From Neisseria sp. (GTDB taxonomy: Bacteria; Pseudomonadota; Gammaproteobacteria; Burkholderiales; Neisseriaceae), in NCBI GenBank assembly GCA_030538415.1, contig JAUNTY010000006.1:1-64000 (forward strand): a stretch of DNA of 64,000 nucleotides, written 5' to 3'. The notes beneath the pieces are model-generated. The model was not told the DNA's origin and did not search any database. It saw only the letters and a program-made list of their open reading frames with translations. Every line of letters starts with the position of its first letter. Within the stretch, counting starts at the first letter, position 1. The position numbers and the translations under genes are program-made. Positions 51,567 to 59,161 of the stretch are shown one piece after another.

Positions 51567-52385
51567 TTACCCGTTCGGGTCGTCGATAAAATCGTGGCGG
51601 CTTTGGTGGTATTGCTCTTCGCTTTCGTTTTTGCGCCAAAACGGCACGGCATAACAGCGCTCGGCGGGCAATTGCCATTGCACGCGCGCGATGGGGCGCA
51701 GGGCGGCCACCATCTCCGCTTCTCCGGCAAACCAGACGCGGTAGTCGGCGCAGGCGGGTTGCCAGTCGGCGGCGGCGCGGACGAGTTGCGCCATCGGCTC
51801 GGGGTCGGCATCGGTAAACAGTTGCACCGCCATGCCCTCGGGTTTGCGCCAGTCGGCAGGCAAATCGGCAGCCTCGGGCAGCCACAGCAACACCTTGCCC
51901 TGCACGTCGGGCGACATCTCGGCGAGCATGGCGGTGATGGCGGGCAGGGCGCTCAAATCACCGGCCAGCAGACAGGCGGGCGCGGCTTCGATAAGGCCGC
52001 GCTTGCCCGCGGGCGGCGACAGGCCGATGGTTTGGCCGCTTTGCACGTTTTCGGCAAACGCGGAAGCCGGGCCGTTGTCGCCGTGCAGCACGAAATCAAT
52101 CGAAAGGGTGCAGGCTTGGCGGTCAAACGCGCTCAAGGTGTAGGAGCGTTTGTAGGGCATGGCGGTTTTGTCCGGCCAACTTGGGCCGCGCTCGCTGATT
52201 TCAGGCAGCACCGGCTCGCTTTGGCCGGGCAGCGGCAGAAAAATCTTGATGTGCGCGCCGTTGCGCTCAAACGGGTAATCGGCCAATTCGGGGCTGTGAA
52301 ACACAATGCGGCGCAGATTGGGGCTGAGGTCGTGCCAGCTTTGCACCGCAATCAGGCGCGGGCGTTTCGGGTTGGGCGTAGTCAT
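51567..52385 (-). CDS. siderophore-interacting protein (ferric-siderophore reductase)
   Basis: 272 residues of the SIP/ViuB family. It is a cytosolic FAD enzyme that reduces ferric siderophore with NAD(P)H to release iron. KRSYTLSAF at 79-87 is the flavin-binding RxYT motif, HGDNGPASAFA at 101-111 the FAD phosphate loop, and AGDLSALPAI at 141-150 corresponds to the GDETALPAI motif. The C-terminal WFAGEAEMVAALR is also family-typical. It overlaps the upstream esterase gene by 4 bp, which ties siderophore cleavage and iron reduction into one transcript. Confidence 0.92.
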   Translation of the reverse strand: MTTPNPKRPRLIAVQSWHDLSPNLRRIVFHSPELADYPFERNGAHIKIFLPLPGQSEPVLPEISERGPSWPDKTAMPYKRSYTLSAFDRQACTLSIDFVLHGDNGPASAFAENVQSGQTIGLSPPAGKRGLIEAAPACLLAGDLSALPAITAMLAEMSPDVQGKVLLWLPEAADLPADWRKPEGMAVQLFTDADPEPMAQLVRAAADWQPACADYRVWFAGEAEMVAALRPIARVQWQLPAERCYAVPFWRKNESEEQYHQSRHDFIDDPNG

Positions 52386-53338
52386 GGGCGGTTTTCTCCG
52401 GCGGCAAGGCTGAGGGCTTGCAAAAACGAAGCGGGCAACAGGCTGCCGTGGTTGTGTTGCGGATAAGTTTGCTGCACCACGCTCAGGCCGGGCAGGGCGG
52501 CGAGGCGCTCGGCAAATTGCTGTGCGGCGGCGGGCGATACGGCGGCGGTAGCCTGCTCACGGGCGCGGATGCGTTGTTGCTGTGCGGCATTTTCGGCGGT
52601 TTTGCGTTCGGTTCGGCCGCTTTTCAACAGCCGCAAGCGGGTGTGCGGCGGCACATCAAGAGGCCGTCTGAACGCGGTTTGCGCCTGCTGCAAAAACAAA
52701 CCTTGCTGCCACCACAAAGCGGGATCGGCGGCGACATATTGACTGAACGCATCGGGCTGGTGCAGCAAGGCATACAGCACAAACAGGCCGCCGTAAGAAT
52801 GCCCCCACAGCGTTTGCCGCTGCGCATCCAGCGGCGCGCGTTTGGCTACCGCCGGGCGGATGTGTTGATTAATCAATTGCAGAAAATCAGCCGCGCCGCC
52901 GTTCAGACGGCCCGGGTTCAAAGCATCGGGCAGGCTTCGGCCTTGCGTATCGGGCGGCGTGTAATCATAGCTGCGGGCATTGCCGTCGAGCCGCAAATCG
53001 TTGGCATGGCCAATCAACACCAACACCAGCGGCGTGGTTTCGGCAAGGCGGCGCAGTTGCGCTGCGGTCAGAAGTTCAGACGGCATATTGCCATCCAGCG
53101 CAAACAAGGCGGGAAAACCTTGTTTCGGAGCGGGTGCATCGGGAATGCCGACATACACGCGGTGGCGCGGTTTGCCTTGCTGGTCGGCAAAATCGAGCGT
53201 GGTAAAACGGTAGCCGCTATCCGCCGCCGCAAACACAGAAAAATCGGCTTTGCGGTTCATATCGGGCGGCGGTGCGGCCAAGTTTGCAGCGGAGGCAAAC
53301 AGCAGCAATAGCGGAAATAGGAATCGGATAAAGGTCAT
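52382..53338 (-). CDS. periplasmic siderophore esterase (IroE/PfeE-like alpha/beta hydrolase)
   Basis: 318 residues from MTFIRFLFPLLLLFASAANLA, a signal peptide or N-terminal anchor. It is an alpha/beta hydrolase of the Esterase/IroE family: IGHANDLRLDGNARSYDYTPP, nucleophile GHSYGG at 179-184 (Ser181), ADPALWW in place of the SPS-WW of the family, and a C-terminal His297 in YPQHNHGS. Such enzymes linearise or cleave trilactone catecholates (enterobactin, salmochelin) in the periplasm. The next gene (a SIP reductase) overlaps it, and a FepA-like receptor lies upstream. Start choice is uncertain, since no clear ribosome binding site is seen. Confidence 0.85.
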   Translation of the reverse strand: MTFIRFLFPLLLLFASAANLAAPPPDMNRKADFSVFAAADSGYRFTTLDFADQQGKPRHRVYVGIPDAPAPKQGFPALFALDGNMPSELLTAAQLRRLAETTPLVLVLIGHANDLRLDGNARSYDYTPPDTQGRSLPDALNPGRLNGGAADFLQLINQHIRPAVAKRAPLDAQRQTLWGHSYGGLFVLYALLHQPDAFSQYVAADPALWWQQGLFLQQAQTAFRRPLDVPPHTRLRLLKSGRTERKTAENAAQQQRIRAREQATAAVSPAAAQQFAERLAALPGLSVVQQTYPQHNHGSLLPASFLQALSLAAGENRP

Positions 53339-53810
53339 GGGCGTTTGTGTCGGTTGGTGGATATTGGGCAAGCCTGTGGCTTGCCACCCTCACCCTCTCC
53401 CTTAGTGAGAGGGGATCAAGTTACTGGGGAAAAAAGGTTTCAGACGGCCTCAAACATTACAACTTCATTGTTTGAGCAAGCAGAAACAGTTTTGTAGCGT
53501 GGGCTACGCCCACGAAATCTGGTTCTATGAGCGAGCAGAAATTCTCGAAACCACAGCAATCTTTTCAGACGGCCTGTAACCTAAGTCCCCTCTCCGGCTT
53601 AGATTGACTAGCGCAGCGTGTCAATCTTGCCCTCTTTGAGCAAAAGGGAGAGGGTTAGAGCCTGCCCCGTACTTGATACGGGGGTGAGGGTAGCAAACCG
53701 CAGGTTTGCCTACACAGGAGGTAGAAACCATCCTCGATTGCTACATGCGAAACGGCAATGTTTGCGGCCGCCTGAATATGACTGGATAAGCGTTCAGGCG
53801 GCCTCAACCC
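53339..53810. other. repeat-filled gap between the unknown secreted protein and the esterase
   Basis: 470 bp. It contains CTCTCCC/GGGAGAGG palindromic blocks, a GTAGCGTGGGC half element (about 53494), a CCCCGTACTTGATACGGGG hairpin (about 53665) with the tail GAGGGTAGCAAACCGCAGG, and a variant uptake-sequence hairpin. No gene is seen. Confidence 0.55.
53765..53804 (-). terminator. variant uptake-sequence hairpin (GCCGCCTGAA)
   Basis: GCGGCCGCCTGAATATG and CGTTCAGGCGGCCTC pair. Both arms differ from the standard DUS by a matching change (T to C, A to G). It lies just past the stop at 53811. Confidence 0.7.
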
Positions 53811-54512
53811 TTATTTACCCCGCACAAAGCGCGCATCGGCGGCAAAACCGCGTGTGGCATCGGGTTTGGCTGTTTCAAATTCGCGGAAGGTGCTGTTGAT
53901 GGCGATGCCGGCGGGTTTGCCGTCGATGGTGGCGCTGGCGGTGAGTTTCACGCCGCCGCCGCTGGTTTCGCCGCTGGTCATGTCGGGCAGTTGCAGCTCA
54001 GTCAATTGCAGGCGCGGGTTGGCAACGGTGGTTTCTTTTTTCATTAGTTGCTTGCCGCGCGGGCGGATTTTGTCTTCGGCCTTGAAGGTGTCCGGCACGC
54101 CGCTGTCGTCAATCAGTGCCATACTGAGGATGGCGGCCTGATTCAAGACGGGCTGATTGTTTCGGACGGGGATACCGACCAGCAGTTTCACGCCGCGATG
54201 GATGTGGCGGTTGTCGCTCCAGCCTTGGCCTTCGCGCGCGGGGCGGGCATCGGCGGCCATCGAATAGCTGCGGCTCATGATTTGGATTTTGTAGCCGGGG
54301 GTTTTGGTTTTGCCGAGGCCGTCGTAAATGTCGGCCACGAGTTCGGGCGCGTTGCCTCGGGCATTGCCGAGAATGCGGGCTGAGGTGTCGGCCACGCGCA
54401 GGTTTTGTCCGGCATAGCTGAGGGTTTGCTGGTTGCCGAAGCCTGCGGCAAGGGCGGGCAGGCTGGAGAAGCCGAGGGCGGCGGCGAGCAATAATGCGGT
54501 GGTTTTTTTCAT
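53811..54512 (-). CDS. secreted protein of unknown function in the siderophore locus
   Basis: 233 residues with a signal peptide (KKTTALLLAAALGFSSLPALA-AG). The mature chain is mostly beta-strand in character with no membrane segments and no cysteine pairs, so it is probably periplasmic. LVADIYDGLGKTKTPGYKIQIMSRSYSMAADA and a C-terminal RGFAADARFVRG stand out, but I recognise no family. AAAGGAG lies 9 bp before the ATG. It sits directly downstream of the FepA-like receptor on the same strand, with palindromes on both sides. An accessory role in siderophore uptake is a context guess only. Confidence 0.75.
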   Translation of the reverse strand: MKKTTALLLAAALGFSSLPALAAGFGNQQTLSYAGQNLRVADTSARILGNARGNAPELVADIYDGLGKTKTPGYKIQIMSRSYSMAADARPAREGQGWSDNRHIHRGVKLLVGIPVRNNQPVLNQAAILSMALIDDSGVPDTFKAEDKIRPRGKQLMKKETTVANPRLQLTELQLPDMTSGETSGGGVKLTASATIDGKPAGIAINSTFREFETAKPDATRGFAADARFVRGK

Positions 54513-54610
54513 GAATGAAAACTCCTTTGGGTTAGCGGAATGGCGGTAGTTGGTGCAGGTCGGGCAGATCTATGGCGCTGAGGCATTCCTTGGCGGCATG
54601 CAAACGTGCC

Positions 54611-54659
54611 GTTTGCTATCCTCACCCCCGTACTGGATACGGGGGTGAGGATAGCAAAC
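54611..54659. repeat. perfect 22 bp inverted repeat
   Basis: Arms at 54611-54632 and 54638-54659 are exact inverse copies (starting GTTTGCTATCCTCACCCCCG) around a 5 bp loop. The arm tail GGGGGTGAGG-TAGCAAACCGCA recurs, slightly changed, at about 53680-53705, on the other side of the secreted-protein gene. Confidence 0.85.
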
Positions 54660-54714
54660 CGCAAGGTTTGCACGCCTCCTGCACTCATCAATACAAATAC
54701 ACGTTAATAGATAC

Positions 54715-54752
54715 AGGCCGTCTGAAACGCCGGATATGCTTTCAGACGGCCT
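54715..54752 (-). terminator. paired-uptake-sequence terminator of the TonB receptor
   Basis: CAGGCCGTCTGAAACGC and GCTTTCAGACGGCCT pair, ending 10 bp after the receptor stop codon. Confidence 0.7.
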
Positions 54753-54761
54753 CAACTGCAC

Positions 54762-56933
54762 TTAGAAACCGACCTTCAAGCTGCCGTAAAACGCGCGGCC
54801 GTGTTGGTTGAAGGTTTGCGCGCCGTCGGCGGTGCGGTAGATTTTCTTGTCGAAAATATTGCTCACGCCTGCGCGTACGTGCACTTTTTTGCTCCAGTTG
54901 TAGCCCGCGTTCACACCCCACAAGCCGTAGCTGCCGACTTCGTTGCTGCTCAGGCCGTTGTTGTCTTCGGTGCGGTTGATTACCACGGTTCGCGGTTTGA
55001 TGCGGCCGTAGTGGGTGAAGGTGAGGTTGCTGTCCCAGCGTTCGTTGGGCGTCCAGGCCAAGGTGCTGTTGATGGTGTGTTTGGGTGTCATCGACAGGGG
55101 GTTGCCTCGGTAGTCTTCCGATTTTTGCATATAGGTAAAGTTGTTGCTCCACTTCAATTTATCGTGCAAGGGAATCACGAGGTTGCCTTCGATGCCGGCA
55201 ATGGTGGCTTTGGGGGTGTTGCTCCATTGGTAGAGCGCGTTGCCGATGTCGCTTTGGGCAATCAACACGTCGCCGATGACGATTTTGTTGCGGTAATTGT
55301 TGTGGAAATAAGTGGCGGAAGCCTGCCAGCCGTTTTTGTTCCACTCTGCGCCGATTTCTTTGTTCCAGCTGGTTTCCGGTTTCAAATCGGCGTTGCCCAT
55401 GTAGTAGCAGCGGCCTGCCGTGCCGATGGGGCAGCCGTTGCCGCGGGTGTAGAGGATGAAATTGGGGTCGGTTTGATACAGGTTGGGCGCTTTGTAGGCG
55501 CGGGCGATGCCGCCTTTGATCAACCAGTTGTCGCCGATCTGCTGCGAGAAGTTGAGGCCGCCGCTGATATTGCCGCCGGATTTGCTGTGGTGGTCGAAGC
55601 GCAGGGTGGGAATCAGGCGGGTGCGCTCGGTAACGGCGATGTTGTCTTCGGCATACACTGCCCATTCTTGTTGCGAACGCTTGCCGCTGCGGTTGGCGGC
55701 AATGCCGTCAAACACATCGGTGTTGCCTTGGTCGGTGAAGCCTTGGCTGTTGGACGAAGCATCTTTCAGACGGCTGTCGGCGAATTCGGTGCCGATGGTC
55801 AAAACGTGCGGCACACCCCAGTCGAACGGGATATAGGCTTCGCTGCTCAAGCGCAGGTTTTTCAGGTCGCTGTCGGTAAAGTCGGTGCCGTTGTAGCTGC
55901 CTTCGGGGCCGCCGGCCAATGCTTCGGGCAGGCGGCTGTTGGTGGTGCGGTCGTAGCTGAGGTAAGACTTGCTGTCGCCCCAATCATACGAGCCGGTGTG
56001 GGTGAGGGCGAAGTTGCTGCGGTAGAGGCGGGCGGTTTCCGCGCCAAGCAGGCTTTCAATCAGCGCGGCGTTGGAGGGATGGCGGACGCTGTTTTGGGTG
56101 TCGCCGTTGTAGATATTGCCTTGGCGGCTGAAACCGGTGTCGAAGGTGAGGCTGTGGGCGGGGTTGATTTTCCAGTGCAGGCGGGCGGCAATGTCTTTGT
56201 TGCGTACGCCTTCCACGCCGGCCGCGGCCGCATTGCCTGCGGCGGCATTGATGCTAGGCGAATCGGCGTCGGTTTTGTTGATGTTGCCGTAGAGGCGGAA
56301 GCTCAATACGTCTTTGACAATCGGGCCGCTGAGGTTGAAGCCGACGCGGTTGGTGGCGCCTTCGTCATCGTCTTGCGGCTGGTTGGTGTAGTAATTCACC
56401 GAGCCTTCGAATTCGTTGGTGATTTTTTTGGTGGTGATGTTGACCACGCCGCCCATCGCGCCGGAGCCGTAGCGCGCCGCCGCCGGGCCGCGGATGACTT
56501 CGATGGATTCGATGGCTTCCACCGGCACCCAGTTGGAGTCGCCGCGGGTGTTGCGCTCGCCGCGCATGCTGATGCGCTCGGAATTGCGCGAGGTAACGGG
56601 TTTGCCGTCGATCAGAATCAGCGTGTTTTCCGGCCCCATGCCGCGCAAATCAATCTGGCGCTTGTTGCCGCGCTGGCCGGTGGCGGTGTTGCCGCTGAGG
56701 TTGACGCCCGGCATGGTGCGCACCAAATCGGAGACGTCGTTGACCGCGGGCTGTCTGTCCAAATCTTCGGCTGAAATTTTCGATACGCCCAAAGATTGCT
56801 GCAACTGACGCTCGGCGGTCACGTAAACGGTGTCGAGTTCGGCGCTGCTGTCAATATCGGCGGCATGGGCGAAACCGGCCATCAGGCTGAAAGAAAGTAA
56901 AGACAGGCGGAAAACGGGGGCGGAGGGAGACAT
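54762..56933 (-). CDS. TonB-dependent catecholate siderophore receptor (FepA/PfeA-like)
   Basis: 723 residues with a signal peptide to about residue 25 (AHA-AD). TonB box LDTVYVTA is at 33-40. The plug domain (about 45-165) has DLVRTMPGVNLSGN, RQIDLRGMGPENTLILIDG and EVIRGPAAARYGSGAMGGVVNI. A 22-strand barrel ends in GSLKVGF with terminal Phe. NGCPIGTAGRCYYMGNADLKPETSWNKEIG matches the disulfide loop and PETS motif of FepA, PfeA and IroN. It imports ferric enterobactin-type chelates through the outer membrane. AGGAAAAGCC precedes the ATG, and Fur-like boxes lie upstream. Confidence 0.93.
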   Translation of the reverse strand: MSPSAPVFRLSLLSFSLMAGFAHAADIDSSAELDTVYVTAERQLQQSLGVSKISAEDLDRQPAVNDVSDLVRTMPGVNLSGNTATGQRGNKRQIDLRGMGPENTLILIDGKPVTSRNSERISMRGERNTRGDSNWVPVEAIESIEVIRGPAAARYGSGAMGGVVNITTKKITNEFEGSVNYYTNQPQDDDEGATNRVGFNLSGPIVKDVLSFRLYGNINKTDADSPSINAAAGNAAAAGVEGVRNKDIAARLHWKINPAHSLTFDTGFSRQGNIYNGDTQNSVRHPSNAALIESLLGAETARLYRSNFALTHTGSYDWGDSKSYLSYDRTTNSRLPEALAGGPEGSYNGTDFTDSDLKNLRLSSEAYIPFDWGVPHVLTIGTEFADSRLKDASSNSQGFTDQGNTDVFDGIAANRSGKRSQQEWAVYAEDNIAVTERTRLIPTLRFDHHSKSGGNISGGLNFSQQIGDNWLIKGGIARAYKAPNLYQTDPNFILYTRGNGCPIGTAGRCYYMGNADLKPETSWNKEIGAEWNKNGWQASATYFHNNYRNKIVIGDVLIAQSDIGNALYQWSNTPKATIAGIEGNLVIPLHDKLKWSNNFTYMQKSEDYRGNPLSMTPKHTINSTLAWTPNERWDSNLTFTHYGRIKPRTVVINRTEDNNGLSSNEVGSYGLWGVNAGYNWSKKVHVRAGVSNIFDKKIYRTADGAQTFNQHGRAFYGSLKVGF

Positions 56934-56957
56934 GGCTTTTCCTGAAGTATGTAAAAT

Positions 56958-57015
56958 TAAATGATAATCGGGTTAATGTTTGATAATAATAAATCAAATA
57001 GAAATGATTATCAAC
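56958..57015 (-). promoter_or_regulatory. Fur-regulated promoter region of the TonB receptor
   Basis: Three GATAAT/ATTATC motifs occur within 58 bp: ATGATAATCGG, TTTGATAATAATAAATCAA and AGAAATGATTATCAACAT. This fits overlapping Fur boxes at an iron-repressed promoter reading toward the receptor. Confidence 0.7.
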
Positions 57016-57127
57016 ATATATGGAGAGTTTTACCGATTTATCATTAATGGATGCCGAAAATGCAAAGAGAAGAAACGGCGGAGAGGAGGCGGAAAAAGTT
57101 GCTCTGTTTATTGTCGTCTGATATACG

Positions 57128-57335
57128 GAGGTGTTGGCAAAAAACAACCGTCGCACCCGCACAGGCGGGTGCCTAGTTTGAAGCATAGCTTCAGCTTAAA
57201 CCTATCAGCCTTGAAAATGAACAAGTTTTGATTTGTATGATGTTTTTGGGAATCACAAAAATGAGCAGACAAGCAAAGCTACGCTTTGCACCAGACATCC
57301 GCCTGCGCGGGCGCGACGGGTGTTTTTGCAAAGAG
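57128..57335. repeat. degenerate MITE-like element
   Basis: It starts GAGGTGTTGGCAAAAAAC and ends TTTTTGCAAAGAG, with the GCACCCGCACAGGCGGGTGCC palindrome on the left. Both termini have decayed. Confidence 0.65.
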
Positions 57336-57396
57336 TTTATGCTATTTAATTGTATTGAAAGTGGAAATTTCTTGAACAAAAACCTTCAGACGGCCA

Positions 57397-58443
57397 TCAA
57401 GACGGTAATCCGAAGCGGCGGGCAATCAAGTGGTAGAGCGCGCCGCTGCTGAGCAATACGCAGACCATGCGGCTGACGTGGAACACCGTCACCAGCGGCA
57501 CGCCCAGTTGCAACACTTTGGCGGTGATGGTCATTTCGGCGATGCCGCCGGGCGACATACCCAGCATTACGGTCGGGTAGGGCAAATTTGTGGCGCGGCT
57601 CAGCAGCCAGGCGGCCAGCACGGTGAGCAGCAGCCCCGCCAGCGTCACCCAGGCAACGGTGGCGAGAAAGCGCGGCGAACGGCGGAAAAAGCCGGGGGTG
57701 AATTTGCAGCCGAGCGACCAGCCGATAAAGAGTTGCCCCAGATATTGCACGGCGGGCGGGATGGCCGACAAGTGGAGGCTGAGCGCGGTGAGGATAATCG
57801 CCGCCAGCAAGGGGCCGAACACCCACGGATTGATCCAGCCGAAACGCTTGAACGCCAGCCCGAACAAGGCCGTCCAGCCGACCAGCAGCAGGAAGCCGCC
57901 GTAATCAACGTGCGGATTTTTGCCGAACGCCGCGCCGTCGTCGAAGCCTTGTATGCCCGCAAACTGGTAGGCAAACGGAATAATCATCACCACCAGCAAC
58001 ACGCGCAGGCTGTGCGCCGACACCACTTTATCGACTTCGGCCTGATGGTGCGCCGCCAGATTGGCCATTTCGCTGGCGCCACCAATGGCGGAGGCAAACC
58101 AGGCGGTTTTGAAATCCACAGCGCCGAAGCGGCAATAGGCCGCCGAGCCCAGCGCGCCGAGCAAAATGGAAAAAGCCACCGATGCCGCCAGCGCGGGCAG
58201 GTTGGCCGCAATCGCGCCGAGGATGGCGGGGGTGAAATACAGCCCCAGCGACGTGCCGATACACCATTGCCCGGCATTGCGGAACACATTGTGGCCGCCA
58301 ACCGCCCAGCCGCGCGACGAGCAGACGGCGGTGGCCAGCAGCGGCCCCAGCAGCCACGGCAGCGGCAGTTTGAGCAATAAAGCCAGTTGCGCCCCGGCAA
58401 GGGCGGTGAGAAAACCGAAAATCAGGCGGACGGGGGCAGACAT
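57397..58443 (-). CDS. AbrB-family membrane protein (PF05145 type)
   Basis: 348 residues with about ten membrane helices in two similar halves. LPLPWLLGPLLATAVCS near the N-terminus is mirrored by FGWINPWVFGPLLAAIILTAL in the second half. GGASEMANLAAHH and SPGGIAEMTITAKVL are the paired G-G-x-x-E-M signatures of this family, often mislabelled ammonia monooxygenase. AbrB in E. coli affects aidB expression. A transport role is suspected, substrate unknown. It is monocistronic, ending inside an uptake sequence region upstream of the degenerate MITE. Confidence 0.82.
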   Translation of the reverse strand: MSAPVRLIFGFLTALAGAQLALLLKLPLPWLLGPLLATAVCSSRGWAVGGHNVFRNAGQWCIGTSLGLYFTPAILGAIAANLPALAASVAFSILLGALGSAAYCRFGAVDFKTAWFASAIGGASEMANLAAHHQAEVDKVVSAHSLRVLLVVMIIPFAYQFAGIQGFDDGAAFGKNPHVDYGGFLLLVGWTALFGLAFKRFGWINPWVFGPLLAAIILTALSLHLSAIPPAVQYLGQLFIGWSLGCKFTPGFFRRSPRFLATVAWVTLAGLLLTVLAAWLLSRATNLPYPTVMLGMSPGGIAEMTITAKVLQLGVPLVTVFHVSRMVCVLLSSGALYHLIARRFGLPS

Positions 58444-58501
58444 GGTCGGGCGTTCGGAAAAAGGGATGATGTTGGTTGACGGATTATATAGCGCCGCGAT
58501 G

Positions 58502-58527
58502 GAGGCCGTCTGAAGTTTCAGACGGCC
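58502..58527. terminator. paired-uptake-sequence hairpin
   Basis: GAGGCCGTCTGAA and TTCAGACGGCCT are separated by one base. It lies between divergent units. Confidence 0.55.
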
Positions 58528-58583
58528 TGTTTGGTGGTTTTTTGCAAAAATCAGGATAAAAGGTTAAAAAATAAGATAATCGG

Positions 58584-58613
58584 CTTGACGCTGCTTCGGC
58601 TTGTTTGCATACT
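58584..58613 (+). promoter_or_regulatory. possible sigma-70 promoter before small ORFs
   Basis: TTGACG at 58584-58589, an 18 bp spacer and CATACT at 58608-58613. Only weak evidence, but the two overlapping small ORFs follow. Confidence 0.4.
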
Positions 58614-58629
58614 GGCGCCTCGTTTCCCC

Positions 58630-58761
58630 GTGGCAAAAGTGGAAACGGATTTACGGGTGCAGAGCAATCTGCGTGAAAACAAGAAACAGGGCGGCAAAGC
58701 CATCATGATGCAGCGCAGGATGATGGATTCGTCTGCCGATTTACTCAAGGTGGCAACATGA
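58630..58761 (+). CDS. possible small protein or gene remnant (43 residues)
   Basis: From a GTG at 58630 the frame reads VAKVETDLRVQSNLREN then a Lys/Gly-rich stretch, IMMQRRMMDSSADLLKVAT and stop. Composition is protein-like and the stop overlaps the next ORF's ATG (ATGA), a real-gene feature. No ribosome binding site precedes the GTG, and the frame continues open upstream, so it could be the 3' end of a lost gene. No family recognised. Confidence 0.35.
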   Translation: MAKVETDLRVQSNLRENKKQGGKAIMMQRRMMDSSADLLKVAT

Positions 58762-58931
58762 ACGAACAATGGCTGGCGGCTCTGCTCGTGGCGGGCGTGA
58801 GCGCTTTATCCGTGCATCTTTCTTGGATTACATGGAGGTGGTTTTTTCGCTGGAAAGCGCATGAGGCGTTGCAGGCGGGCGCGGCGGAAAAAGAAATGAA
58901 TGCGGTATATAACCGGAGATGTAGATTTTGA
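58758..58931 (+). pseudogene. small membrane protein, C-terminus replaced by a Correia element
   Basis: 57 residues: MNEQWLAALLVAGVSALSVHL, then SWITWRWFFRWKAHEALQAG and AAEKEMNAVYNRRCRF. There is one membrane helix (about 5-24), then a Trp/Arg-rich amphipathic segment. The last seven codons (NRRCRF, stop) lie within the Correia-type element at 58908, so the native C-terminus is lost. The gene overlaps the preceding small ORF by 4 bp, which suggests a former two-gene unit of phage or small-element type. This is inference from layout. Confidence 0.45.
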
Positions 58932-58978
58932 TACAAGGCGAGCCAACGCCGTAGCAGAAACTCATTTCTTCGACTATA
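58908..58978. repeat. minimal Correia-type repeat (71 bp)
   Basis: TATAACCGGAGATGTAGATT and the right end CTCATTTCTTCGACTATA surround CAAGGCGAGCCAACGCCG. Its left end has decayed. Confidence 0.7.
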
Positions 58979-59046
58979 GCGGCGCGTTTTGTGCTTACGC
59001 AACGCAGTCGAAAAAGCTATAATCGGCAGCACTGAATATACGGTAA

Positions 59047-59078
59047 AGGCCGTCTGAAAAGGTTTCAGACGGCCTTTT
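59047..59078. terminator. paired-uptake-sequence hairpin upstream of ubiD
   Basis: AAAGGCCGTCTGAAAA and its inverse form a tight hairpin with a T-rich tail. The 80 bp between it and ubiD hold a degenerate Correia right-end (GATATTAAGTTGTTTCACT). Confidence 0.55.
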
Positions 59079-59161
59079 ATGGTAAACGGCTTAATGTCTG
59101 CTGCGGCTTGGTTGCTTTCTGTCAGATATTAAGTTGTTTCACTGATGGCTGAGGAGGCAAT

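Noticed and set aside
54801..56774. 657-residue ORF on the plus strand
   Set aside because: Antisense to the TonB receptor, whose motifs are unambiguous. The plus-strand product has shadow-type composition.
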